A DNA stretch of 6,831 nt from Syntrophales bacterium. Lineage in GTDB: Bacteria; Desulfobacterota; Syntrophia; Syntrophales; UBA2251. The position numbers were made by a program, and so were the translations under genes. Shown here in pieces: positions 1-6,581 of the stretch. The notes below the pieces were generated by a model. The model did not search any database and was not told the origin of the DNA. It was given only the letters and a program-made list of their open reading frames with translations. The stretch spans positions 1 through 6,831 of the forward strand of contig JALNWL010000141.1 of the NCBI GenBank assembly GCA_023230905.1. Reading direction: 5' to 3'. Each line of letters begins with the position of its first letter. The first letter of the stretch is position 1.

Positions 1-38
1 GCGGATGTTGTCGGGAGGCGTGGGTCTCTGTCCAGCCC

Positions 39-1832
39 CTAACGCCCTGCGTTTGTCCTGGACACTATCGACTCCGGCATCTCAATGACACGGGCCCGCA
101 GATATTCGCCCAGCGTCTTCGCCTGGGGATCGCTGCGGACCGAGGCCGCCACGCCTTCCCCGAGCACCCCCTTGATATAGAAATTCACCGCCAGCAGGTT
201 CGGGAATTCATGCCGCTCCATCTCAAAATCGCTCAGGTCGCGCAGAAGCTCCTTCAGCTTTTCGGTTGTCAAGAATTCCAGGAGGAAAGCGAAGGCTTCG
301 GGCGTCTTGGCCCAGACCCCGAGATTGGCGTTGCCTCCCTTGTCTCCGGAGCGCGTGGCGAAGACACGCCCCAGGGGCATCCGGATCGTCTTCCCCCGCG
401 GCGCCGGCGGCAGGTCGATCTTCGGCGCTTCCGGCGCGGGCGCCGAGGGATCCGGCGGCACCGACTCCACCGTCCAGGTCTCGTCCCCCAGCAGGACCGT
501 CTGCCGGATGTGCTTCGTCGCGATGAGCGTCGGCCAGTGAACGATGGCCGGCCCGCCCTTGGTCGGCGGGGCCGTCGCCGTAAAGCCGGGGATGTTGGCC
601 AGCCCCAGCTCCACGATCTTGGCCGAAAATTTCGCGACCTTTTTGCGGTCCGGATCCATCACGGACAGGCGCAGGTAGGCAAAGGCCTCGTCGTTCGTCT
701 GCGGGTCTTCCTTGTCGGAGCGGATCAGCTGGACATGCTCGACCGCGAACTGCCCGCGGCCGCCCAGGGCGTCGAACAGGGCGTCCTCGAAAATCTTCGC
801 CTTCTTTTCGATATCGAGGCCCGTGAGGACGACGGTCATCGAATTGCGGTAGTTGCCGGCATTGTTGAGGCAGACCTTGGTCGTCGCGGGGGGCGGTTCG
901 CCCTTGACGCCGGCGATCCTCGTCCGGTCGGGGCCCTCCTGGGAGATCCCGATCGTGTCGAACCGTGCGACCACGTCCGGGGTCAGATATTTCGGGTCCC
1001 GGACCTCGTAGAGGAGCTGGGCCTTGACCGTATCGACCGACACGAGTCCGCCCGTGCCGGGATGCTTCGTGATCACGAAGGCGCCGTCCGCAAAGATTTC
1101 GGCGATGGGGTAGCCCACCTTCAGAAACGAGGGCACTTCGTCGATGAAGGAGTAATTGCCCCCCGTCGCCTGGGCGCCGCACTCGATGATATGGCCGGCC
1201 ACGGCGGCGCCGGCGAGCCGGTCCCAATCGTCTCGCCGCCAGCCGAACCACCAGGCGGCCGGTCCCATGACGACCGCGGCGTCCGCCAGGCGGCCCCCGA
1301 CCACGATGTCCGCACCCCGCTCCAGCGCCTCCGCCACGCCCCAGCCGCCCAGATAGGCGTTTGCCGAAATGGGCATGGCGCCCGCGTCCTTCAGGCCGAT
1401 CCCCTTGTCCAAGTGGATGAAGGCCTCCCCTTGCGCCTGCAGGTCCGCCAGCCGCCCCATGAGGTCGTCACCCTCGATGCAGGCGATTTTCGGATGCAGG
1501 CCCAGCGCGTCGGCGATCTTTTTCAGCTCCGCCGCCAGGCCCCGCGGATTCAGGCCGCCGGCGTTGGAAACCACCCGGATGCCCTTGTCCAGGCATTCGC
1601 CCATGACCTCTTCCATCTGCCTGAGAAACGTCGGCACATAGCCGGTCTCCGGCTTCTTCATCTTCTGGGCGAACAGAATCGCCATCGTGAGTTCCGCCAG
1701 ATAATCCCCCGTCAGGACGTCGATGGGACCGCCCTGCACCATTTCGCGGGCCGCGGCCAGCCGATCGCCGAAATACCCGCTGCAATTGGCGATGATGACG
1801 CGGTCCCTGCCCCGTTGACCCGTTGCGCCCAT
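39..1832 (-). CDS. atuA: AtuA-family protein (DUF1446) with C-terminal AtuA-like domain
   Basis: This 597-residue protein belongs to the acyclic terpene utilization AtuA family. The symbol reflects family membership, not proven orthology. In Pseudomonas, atuA lies in the citronellol/geraniol catabolic cluster, but the family's reaction is not established. The large N-terminal AtuA domain (about residues 12-455) shows NCSGYFGDR (16-24), TGDYLAE (41-47), SNAGGLNP (89-96), ADIVVGGRLADAAV (174-187) and ATGGNYS (222-228). A linker rich in Pro and Ala (about 459-479) leads to a small C-terminal domain (about 482-585) carrying RSGDKGGNANLG (494-505). There is no signal peptide or membrane segment, so it should be cytosolic. 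The ATG follows a GGGGGGAG ribosome binding site (1838-1845) and lies 27 nt after the hydratase stop, so it is the last visible gene of the carboxylase operon. That context suggests a role on a CoA thioester made by the carboxylase and hydratase, which is inference. Family assignment is firm; function is open. Confidence 0.93.
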   Translation of the reverse strand: MGATGQRGRDRVIIANCSGYFGDRLAAAREMVQGGPIDVLTGDYLAELTMAILFAQKMKKPETGYVPTFLRQMEEVMGECLDKGIRVVSNAGGLNPRGLAAELKKIADALGLHPKIACIEGDDLMGRLADLQAQGEAFIHLDKGIGLKDAGAMPISANAYLGGWGVAEALERGADIVVGGRLADAAVVMGPAAWWFGWRRDDWDRLAGAAVAGHIIECGAQATGGNYSFIDEVPSFLKVGYPIAEIFADGAFVITKHPGTGGLVSVDTVKAQLLYEVRDPKYLTPDVVARFDTIGISQEGPDRTRIAGVKGEPPPATTKVCLNNAGNYRNSMTVVLTGLDIEKKAKIFEDALFDALGGRGQFAVEHVQLIRSDKEDPQTNDEAFAYLRLSVMDPDRKKVAKFSAKIVELGLANIPGFTATAPPTKGGPAIVHWPTLIATKHIRQTVLLGDETWTVESVPPDPSAPAPEAPKIDLPPAPRGKTIRMPLGRVFATRSGDKGGNANLGVWAKTPEAFAFLLEFLTTEKLKELLRDLSDFEMERHEFPNLLAVNFYIKGVLGEGVAASVRSDPQAKTLGEYLRARVIEMPESIVSRTNAGR

Positions 1833-1859
1833 ACTTTCTCCCCCCTGTCCGTGATCATT

Positions 1860-2630
1860 TTATCGGCCTTTGAAAACGGGCGGCCGCTTCTCCATGAAGG
1901 CCACGATTCCCTCCATGGCATCCTCCGTCGCCGCCACCTCCTTGAGCTTTTCCGAAAGATAGTTGAGGGCGTCCGGCAGCGGCAGGTTCGCCATCCCGCA
2001 GAACGCCTGCTTCCCGATCCGCATCCCGATCGGGCTCTTGGAGGCCAGGGCCTTGAGCACCCGGTCCACCTCCTCATCCAGCCTCTCCGCGGGCACGACC
2101 CGCGTGACGAGCCCCATGACCATGGCCTGGGCGGCCGTCATCCGCTCGCCCAGGAGGATCATCTCCATGGCCTTCTTCTGCAGGACATTGCGAAAAATGA
2201 GGGCGCCGATCATCATCGGCCACAGGCCGACGTTGACCTCCGGCGTGCCGAACCGGGCGTCGTCGCTCGCGATGACGATGTCGCAGGCCAGCATGAAACC
2301 CATCCCGCCGGCCAGGCAGAACCCCTTCACGCGCGCCACCGTCGGCTTGGGAAAACGGACGAGCTTGTCGAGCAGGGCGGCGTAATCGGCGAACAGGTCC
2401 CGGCCTTCCGTCGTCGTGGCGCCGCTGAGCTGCGCTCCCGTGCAGAAGGCCTTGTCCCCCCCGCCCGTGACCGTCAGGACCCGCACGCGCTCATCCTGCT
2501 CCGCCTCGTCCAGGGACACGTGAAACAGCCGGATCGCCTCCGGTGTGATGGCGTTGCGCTGCGCCTCGCGATTGATCGTGATCGTGCCGATGCCGTCCTC
2601 GACCCGGTAGAGCAAATGCCGTTCGTCCAT
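1860..2630 (-). CDS. Enoyl-CoA hydratase/isomerase family protein (crotonase; methylglutaconyl-CoA hydratase-like)
   Basis: This 256-residue, full-length crotonase is probably a soluble hydratase acting on the carboxylase product, for example 3-methylglutaconyl-CoA to HMG-CoA in leucine breakdown or the homologous terpene step. Visible crotonase features are the N-terminal strand region IGTITINREAQRNAIT (14-29), FCTGAQL (62-68) for CoA/oxyanion binding, the second oxyanion glycine in LAGGMGF (106-112), and ARFGTPEVNVGL (125-136). The second catalytic Glu of classical hydratases is present as E131. The first (Glu144 in rat mitochondrial enzyme) aligns with G111. As I recall it, LiuC-type methylglutaconyl-CoA hydratases also have Gly there, so this points to that subgroup rather than to an inactive enzyme. 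The start at 2630 is chosen over an in-frame ATG at 2654 because AAGGAGG sits 7 nt upstream of it. It lies 45 nt after the biotin carrier gene. Crotonase membership is certain; the exact substrate is inferred from neighbours. Confidence 0.93.
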   Translation of the reverse strand: MDERHLLYRVEDGIGTITINREAQRNAITPEAIRLFHVSLDEAEQDERVRVLTVTGGGDKAFCTGAQLSGATTTEGRDLFADYAALLDKLVRFPKPTVARVKGFCLAGGMGFMLACDIVIASDDARFGTPEVNVGLWPMMIGALIFRNVLQKKAMEMILLGERMTAAQAMVMGLVTRVVPAERLDEEVDRVLKALASKSPIGMRIGKQAFCGMANLPLPDALNYLSEKLKEVAATEDAMEGIVAFMEKRPPVFKGR

Positions 2631-2637
2631 CCTGTTG

Positions 2638-2644
2638 CCTCCTT
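2638..2644 (-). promoter_or_regulatory. Shine-Dalgarno site of the hydratase gene
   Basis: On the minus strand AAGGAGG ends 7 nt before the ATG at 2630. This near-ideal site decides that start over the in-frame ATG at 2654. Confidence 0.85.
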
Positions 2645-2675
2645 GCGGGATCATGGGGGGCGCGCCGGTTGCGGC

Positions 2676-3209
2676 CTAGCGGCCCTCATCCGGCGCGTCG
2701 GTCTCCGCTTCCTTTTCGATGTCCACGAGAATCCGCCCGGGCATCACCTTCTCGCCCGCGGCAACGTTGACCTTCGTCACCCGGCCGGGAAAGGGCGACG
2801 TCAGCGTGGTCTCCATCTTCATGGCCGTCAGGACGATGACGGCCTGTCCTTTGCACACCCGGTCGCCCTCGCTCACCGGGATGCGCACCACCACCGAAGG
2901 CATCGGCGGCGTGATGACCTGGGGGAGATTCTCCCGATCCGCTTTTTTCTTTGTTTTCCGTTCGGCGAAATCCGCATCCTGAACGGGGTACGGAACGCCG
3001 CGGATCACGACGGTCTTTTCGCCGTCCCCCCGCAAGACAAAGGTGTTCACGCCGAGGCCGTCCACCGCCAGGTGCAGGTGGTGGGGGGAGACGGCGCCAT
3101 GGCGGACATGAAGCGTTTGCGTTCCCGTGGTCACGGTCAGGCGGTCGGTCCCTTCCGGATCGACCGTCCAGACCGCCGCGTCTTCGTCCGTCTTGAATCG
3201 GTATTGCAT
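2676..3209 (-). CDS. Biotin carboxyl carrier subunit of acyl-CoA carboxylase (biotin/lipoyl-binding protein)
   Basis: This 177-residue protein carries the biotin that shuttles carboxyl groups between the biotin carboxylase and the carboxyltransferase encoded upstream. The C-terminal biotinyl domain (about 98-166) contains PPMPSVVVRIPVSEGDRV, then LTAMKMETT with K131 as the expected biotinylated lysine, and ends in the paired glycine turn PGRV and VMPGRILVDI. The residue before AMKM is Thr rather than the more usual Glu. Residues 1-80 are strand-rich and resemble the beta-barrel of the BT domain that joins BC and carrier in methylcrotonyl-CoA carboxylase alpha chains. A charged stretch rich in Lys (84-93) links the two parts. 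The protein therefore looks like the C-terminal part of a split alpha subunit. The ATG has an AGGAGA site 9 nt upstream and lies 45 nt after the BC stop, in the same frame. It needs a biotin ligase encoded elsewhere. The acidic tail (165-177) has no assigned role. Confidence 0.93.
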   Translation of the reverse strand: MQYRFKTDEDAAVWTVDPEGTDRLTVTTGTQTLHVRHGAVSPHHLHLAVDGLGVNTFVLRGDGEKTVVIRGVPYPVQDADFAERKTKKKADRENLPQVITPPMPSVVVRIPVSEGDRVCKGQAVIVLTAMKMETTLTSPFPGRVTKVNVAAGEKVMPGRILVDIEKEAETDAPDEGR

Positions 3210-3218
3210 GCGTCCTGT

Positions 3219-3224
3219 TCTCCT
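3219..3224 (-). promoter_or_regulatory. Shine-Dalgarno site of the biotin carrier gene
   Basis: AGGAGA on the minus strand lies 9 nt before the ATG at 3209. It supports independent initiation of the carrier protein, which matters because the upstream BC gene is in the same frame and separated only by one TAG. Confidence 0.65.
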
Positions 3225-3254
3225 GCGTGAAAGGTCCTGCGGTGCGCCGGTCCG

Positions 3255-4742
3255 CTACCGCTGCCAGTTGCCCAGGCGCTGCCAGGGCGACGGATGTTCC
3301 CCCGCCGGCAGCCCCGTGGCCTTGGTTTCCCTGCGGCCGCCGAGATCGTCGGCGATGTAGGCGAGGCGCGCCAGGTCCGTCTCCGTCCGGGCGGGTTTCC
3401 AGTCGGAAAAATGGGCGGCGACGAAATCGGTGAACGTCTCGCCGGCGCGGAAGGCGTCCGAGCGGAGGACATCCATGAGGAAGGGGATGGCCGTCCGGAT
3501 CCCCAGGATGACGTAGCGCTCGAGCGCCCGGAGCATGCGCGCGATGGCCGCGTCGCGGTCTTCGCCGTGGGCCACCAGCTTCGACAGGATGGGGTCGTAC
3601 TCCACGGGCACCTGAAATCCGGCGTAGATGCCGCAGTCGTTCCGAATGCCCGGCCCGGAGGGTTCCTGCATAAACACGATAGTTCCGGGAGACGGAAAGA
3701 ATCCCTGCTCCGGGTCTTCGGCGTAGATGCGGCACTCGATGGCGTGGCCTCGCCCGCGGATCTCCTGTTGGGTGAGGTTCAGGGGGAGGCCGGCGGCGAT
3801 CTCGATCTGGCGCCGGACGACGTCGATGCCGGTCACCATCTCCGTGATCGGGTGCTCGACCTGGAGGCGGGTGTTGACCTCCAGGAAATAGAAGCGGCCG
3901 TCCGGGTCCAGCAGAAACTCCACCGTCCCCGCATTCACGTAGCCGGACGCCCTAGCCGCGGCCACGGCCGCCTGGCCCATCCGCTCCCTCAGCTCCGGCG
4001 TCAGGGCGGGCGACGGCGTCTCCTCGATGATTTTCTGGTGGCGCCGCTGGATGGAGCACTCCCGCTCCAGGAGATGCACCATATTTCCCAGGCCGTCGGC
4101 CAGGATCTGGAACTCGATGTGCCGCGGCCGCGCGAGGTACTTTTCCAGATAGATGGCCCCGTTGCCGAAGGCGGCGGAGGCCTCGCTTGCGGCGGACACG
4201 CAGGCCTCGTGAAGCGCATCCCGCGCCTGAACGATCCGCATGCCCTTGCCCCCCCCGCCCGCGGCCGCCTTGATCAGGACTGGGTAGCCCAGCAGATCCG
4301 CCTCCTGCGCCAGGGTGTCGGGATCGGATTCGGGGCGGTTCATGCCGGGGATGACGGGCACGCCGTTCCGGATCATCGTCTCCCGTGCGACGGTCTTGTC
4401 CCCGAGCGCGCGGATCACGCGCGCCGGAGGTCCGATGAACACGAGCCCCTCCCGCTCGCAGCGCTCGGCAAAATCCCCGTTCTCGGCCAGGAATCCGTAC
4501 CCCGGATGAACGGCCTGCGCCCCGGTTTCCTTGGCCGCCGCGATGATTCGGTCGATGTGGAGGTAGCTCTCCGACGGATCGGCCGCCCCGAGATGGACGG
4601 CCTCGTCCGCGTCCAGGACATGGACCGCCTTCCGGTCCGCATCGGAATACACGGCCACCGTGCCGATCCCCATCTCCCGGCAGGTGTGCAGGATGCGCCG
4701 GGCGATTTCCCCCCGGTTCGCCACCAGGATCTTCTTGAACAT
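3255..4742 (-). CDS. Biotin carboxylase subunit of acyl-CoA carboxylase
   Basis: This 495-residue ATP-grasp enzyme carboxylates carrier-bound biotin with ATP and bicarbonate. It has the N-terminal BC fold MFKKILVANRGEIARR, HPGYGFLAEN (79-88), the ATP-grasp glycine loop AAAGGGGKGMR (159-169), RHIEFQ (207-212), and ERECSIQRRHQK (226-237). The catalytic segment FLEVNTRLQVEHP (286-298) and CRIYAEDP (337-344) follow. E288, N290, R292, E296 and R338 fall at the same numbers as the known active-site residues of E. coli AccC, so the enzyme appears intact. The extra C-terminal 45 residues, ending in SPWQRLGNWQR, resemble the BC-to-BT junction of methylcrotonyl-CoA carboxylase alpha chains. The open frame runs upstream to 5315, but that part overlaps the carboxyltransferase gene and has no BC homology. 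GGGAGG 6 nt before 4742 and the canonical MFKKILVANRGEIA N-terminus fix the start. It lies 41 nt after the carboxyltransferase stop. It could be confused with AccC of fatty acid synthesis, but context argues for an acyl-CoA carboxylase. Confidence 0.96.
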   Translation of the reverse strand: MFKKILVANRGEIARRILHTCREMGIGTVAVYSDADRKAVHVLDADEAVHLGAADPSESYLHIDRIIAAAKETGAQAVHPGYGFLAENGDFAERCEREGLVFIGPPARVIRALGDKTVARETMIRNGVPVIPGMNRPESDPDTLAQEADLLGYPVLIKAAAGGGGKGMRIVQARDALHEACVSAASEASAAFGNGAIYLEKYLARPRHIEFQILADGLGNMVHLLERECSIQRRHQKIIEETPSPALTPELRERMGQAAVAAARASGYVNAGTVEFLLDPDGRFYFLEVNTRLQVEHPITEMVTGIDVVRRQIEIAAGLPLNLTQQEIRGRGHAIECRIYAEDPEQGFFPSPGTIVFMQEPSGPGIRNDCGIYAGFQVPVEYDPILSKLVAHGEDRDAAIARMLRALERYVILGIRTAIPFLMDVLRSDAFRAGETFTDFVAAHFSDWKPARTETDLARLAYIADDLGGRRETKATGLPAGEHPSPWQRLGNWQR

Positions 4743-4748
4743 GCGCGC

Positions 4749-4754
4749 CCTCCC
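4749..4754 (-). promoter_or_regulatory. Shine-Dalgarno site of the biotin carboxylase gene
   Basis: GGGAGG on the minus strand lies 6 nt before the ATG at 4742. It decides this start against the long in-frame upstream extension that overlaps the carboxyltransferase gene. Confidence 0.8.
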
Positions 4755-4783
4755 GTTCAGCGGTTGCGAGTCGTCGTCACGCC

Positions 4784-6400
4784 CTACATGCGGAAAATGC
4801 CGTATCCGAAGACATCGTCGCGGATCGGGGCGTTCAGGGCCGCGGATATCGCGAGCCCCAGCACATCGCGGGTATCGGCCGGATCGAGGATGCCGTCGTC
4901 CCACAGTTGGGCCGTGCTGTAGTAGGCGTTGCTCTCCGTCCGGGCGGCGGCGACCACCGGATCCCGGATCTGCGCCGCCTCTTCCTCCGTCAGGGGCGGT
5001 CTTCCCGCCTTGGCGAGCTGGTCGTTTCTCAGGGTGACGAGCACGCCGGCGGCCTGCTCCCCGCCCATCACGGCGATTTCCGCGTTGGGCCACATCCACA
5101 GAAAGCGCGGGGAATAGGCCCGGCCGCACATGGCGTAATTGCCGGCCCCGAACGAGGCGCCCACGATTACGGTGAACTTGGGCACGGTCGCCGTGGCCAC
5201 GGCGTTGACCATCTTGTGGCCGTTTTTCGTGATGCCGAGCCGCTCGTACTCGCTGCCGATGATGAATCCGTTGATGTTTTGGAGGAAGATCAGGGGGATC
5301 TGACGTCGGTCGCACAGCTGGATGAACTGGGTCCCCTTCAGGGCGCTGTCGGGAAACAGCACGCCATTGTTGCCCAGGATGCCTACGGGGTAGCCGTGGA
5401 GGTACGCCCAGCCGCAGACCAGGGTCGGCGCGTACAGCTCCTTGAACTCCAGGAATTCGCTGCGGTCCACGATCCGCGCGATCAGCTCGCGCACGTCGTA
5501 GGGCACCTTCAGTTCGCGACTGACAATGCCGTAGATCTCCTTCGGATCGTACAGCGGCGGCGCCGGTTCATGCATCGGCAGGCGGGCCTTTTCCGTCCGC
5601 GGCAGGGTTTCGACGATGTTGCGCAGGATGGCGATGGCGTGCCGGTCGTCCTCCGCATAATAGTCGGAGACGCCGGATTCGCGGCAGTGCAGGTCCGCGC
5701 CCCCCAGTTCGTCCGCCGTCACCTCCTCGCCCGTGGCCGCCTTGACGAGGGGCGGCCCCCCCAGGAAGATGGCGCCCGTGCCCTTGACGTGGACCGTCTC
5801 ATCGGACATGGCGGGCACGTACGCGCCGCCCGCGGTGCAGAGCCCCATGACGGCCGTGATCTGGGGAACCCCCATCTTGGACATGATCGCCTGGTTATAG
5901 AAAAGCCGTCCGCCGTCATCGAGATCCGGAAAAACCTCGGACTGCAGCTGCAGGTAGCCGCCCGCCGAATCGATGAGGGTGATCGCGGGCAGGCGATTTT
6001 CCATGGCGATCGTCTGGCAGCGGAGACTTTTCTTCACCGTCAGGGGATAGGTGGCGCCCCCCTTGATCATCGCGTCGTTGCCGGTGATCAGGACTTCCCT
6101 CCCGCCGACGACGCCGATCCCGGAGACCAGCCCCGCCCCGTGAATCTTGCCGTCGTAAAGCCCCCGGGCGGCCAGCGGGGCGATCTCCAAAAATGGGGTG
6201 TTTCTGTCCAGCAGCAGGTCGAGCTTTTCCCGCATGGGCATCTTCCCCTGGGAGGCGAGACGGTTCCGGGCCTGTGGCGAGCGGTCCTCCCGGGCAATCC
6301 GGAGTTCCTCCTTCAGCGTCGTTACCAGGGCCGCCATCGCTTCGTAATTTTGGCGATACGCCTCCGAGCGGGGATCGATTCTTGTCTCGATAACCTCCAT
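4784..6400 (-). CDS. Acyl-CoA carboxylase carboxyltransferase (beta) subunit, methylcrotonyl-/geranyl-CoA carboxylase type
   Basis: This 538-residue cytosolic subunit transfers the carboxyl group from carboxybiotin to an acyl-CoA. Both carboxyltransferase half-domains are fused, and the length matches methylcrotonyl-CoA carboxylase (MCC) beta chains. The N-terminus MEVIETRIDPRSEAYRQN is family-typical. The N-half has GNDAMIKGGATYPLTVKK (107-124), TAGGAYVPAMSDE (189-201), GGPPLVKAATGEEV (214-227) and LGGADLHCRESGVSDYYAEDD (232-252). The C-half has LVCGWAYLHGYPVGILGNNGV (327-347), QNINGFIIG (374-382), GASFGAGNYAMCGRAYSPRFLWMWPNA (414-440), VMGGEQAAGVL (444-454) and LWDDGILDPADTR (499-511). The CGRAY...WMWPNA block favours MCC/geranyl-CoA carboxylase over propionyl-CoA or acetyl-CoA carboxylase. 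The segment 144-174 departs from the MCC pattern I know, so the substrate is uncertain. GGAGGG sits 3 nt upstream of the chosen ATG; an in-frame ATG at 6478 would add 26 residues with no family resemblance. It is the first gene of the operon, behind a probable promoter and operator. Confidence 0.95.
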   Translation of the reverse strand: MEVIETRIDPRSEAYRQNYEAMAALVTTLKEELRIAREDRSPQARNRLASQGKMPMREKLDLLLDRNTPFLEIAPLAARGLYDGKIHGAGLVSGIGVVGGREVLITGNDAMIKGGATYPLTVKKSLRCQTIAMENRLPAITLIDSAGGYLQLQSEVFPDLDDGGRLFYNQAIMSKMGVPQITAVMGLCTAGGAYVPAMSDETVHVKGTGAIFLGGPPLVKAATGEEVTADELGGADLHCRESGVSDYYAEDDRHAIAILRNIVETLPRTEKARLPMHEPAPPLYDPKEIYGIVSRELKVPYDVRELIARIVDRSEFLEFKELYAPTLVCGWAYLHGYPVGILGNNGVLFPDSALKGTQFIQLCDRRQIPLIFLQNINGFIIGSEYERLGITKNGHKMVNAVATATVPKFTVIVGASFGAGNYAMCGRAYSPRFLWMWPNAEIAVMGGEQAAGVLVTLRNDQLAKAGRPPLTEEEAAQIRDPVVAAARTESNAYYSTAQLWDDGILDPADTRDVLGLAISAALNAPIRDDVFGYGIFRM

Positions 6401-6403
6401 AAG

Positions 6404-6409
6404 CCCTCC
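6404..6409 (-). promoter_or_regulatory. Shine-Dalgarno site of the carboxyltransferase gene
   Basis: GGAGGG on the minus strand lies 3 nt before the ATG at 6400. The spacing is short but usable, and the site supports this start over the in-frame ATG at 6478. Confidence 0.65.
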
Positions 6410-6563
6410 GTGTGGTCGACGAAATGGGTTGAATCTTTGGAAAACGGATGCAGGAAAATTGCCCCTTGATCGTTTCACGGATCCGGGGGCTCAAGGACTG
6501 AAAAGCGTTTGCGATCGATGAAGCCGAAAAGGTTCGAAAAACGGGATTATCCAATTCACAATC

Positions 6564-6581
6564 TGAACCTAATTCGGTTCA
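6564..6581. promoter_or_regulatory. Putative operator: 18-bp near-perfect palindrome
   Basis: The sequence TGAACCTAATTCGGTTCA pairs at 8 of 9 symmetric positions: TGAACC and GGTTCA arms around a central AATT with one mismatch. It overlaps the proposed -10 hexamer and the likely transcription start of the operon, the typical position of a repressor operator. Size and symmetry suit a dimeric regulator of the TetR, GntR or MarR type, as often control branched-chain acyl-CoA catabolism. The regulator itself is not in the window, and its family is inference. Confidence 0.6.

Noticed and set aside
1..38. Possible terminator after the AtuA gene
   Set aside because: Only a 5-bp GGCGT/ACGCC pairing with a long loop is visible and there is no T run. 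The window ends before a terminator could be judged.
210..3230. Very long open frame on the plus strand (about 1006 codons), antisense to four genes
   Set aside because: It is the mirror of high-GC codon bias in the minus-strand genes. The translation is rich in Arg, His, Gly and Pro, without domains, and crosses gene boundaries on the other strand.
4743..5315. 191-codon N-terminal extension of the biotin carboxylase frame
   Set aside because: It overlaps the carboxyltransferase gene in another frame, is low in complexity and Arg-rich, and precedes a canonical BC start with its own ribosome binding site.
3294..6469. Two further long plus-strand open frames (3294-4922 and 4907-6469)
   Set aside because: These are the same antisense effect opposite the biotin carboxylase and carboxyltransferase genes. 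They have no recognisable family and show the shadow composition.
6401..6478. Upstream in-frame ATG adding 26 residues to the carboxyltransferase
   Set aside because: The family N-terminus begins at MEVIETRIDPRSEAY with a ribosome binding site just before it. The added residues do not resemble the family.
6546..6551. GATAAT on the minus strand as an alternative -10 box
   Set aside because: It matches the -10 consensus at 5 of 6 bases, but no TTGACA-like hexamer lies 16-18 nt upstream. It would need an activator bound at the palindrome, for which there is no evidence.
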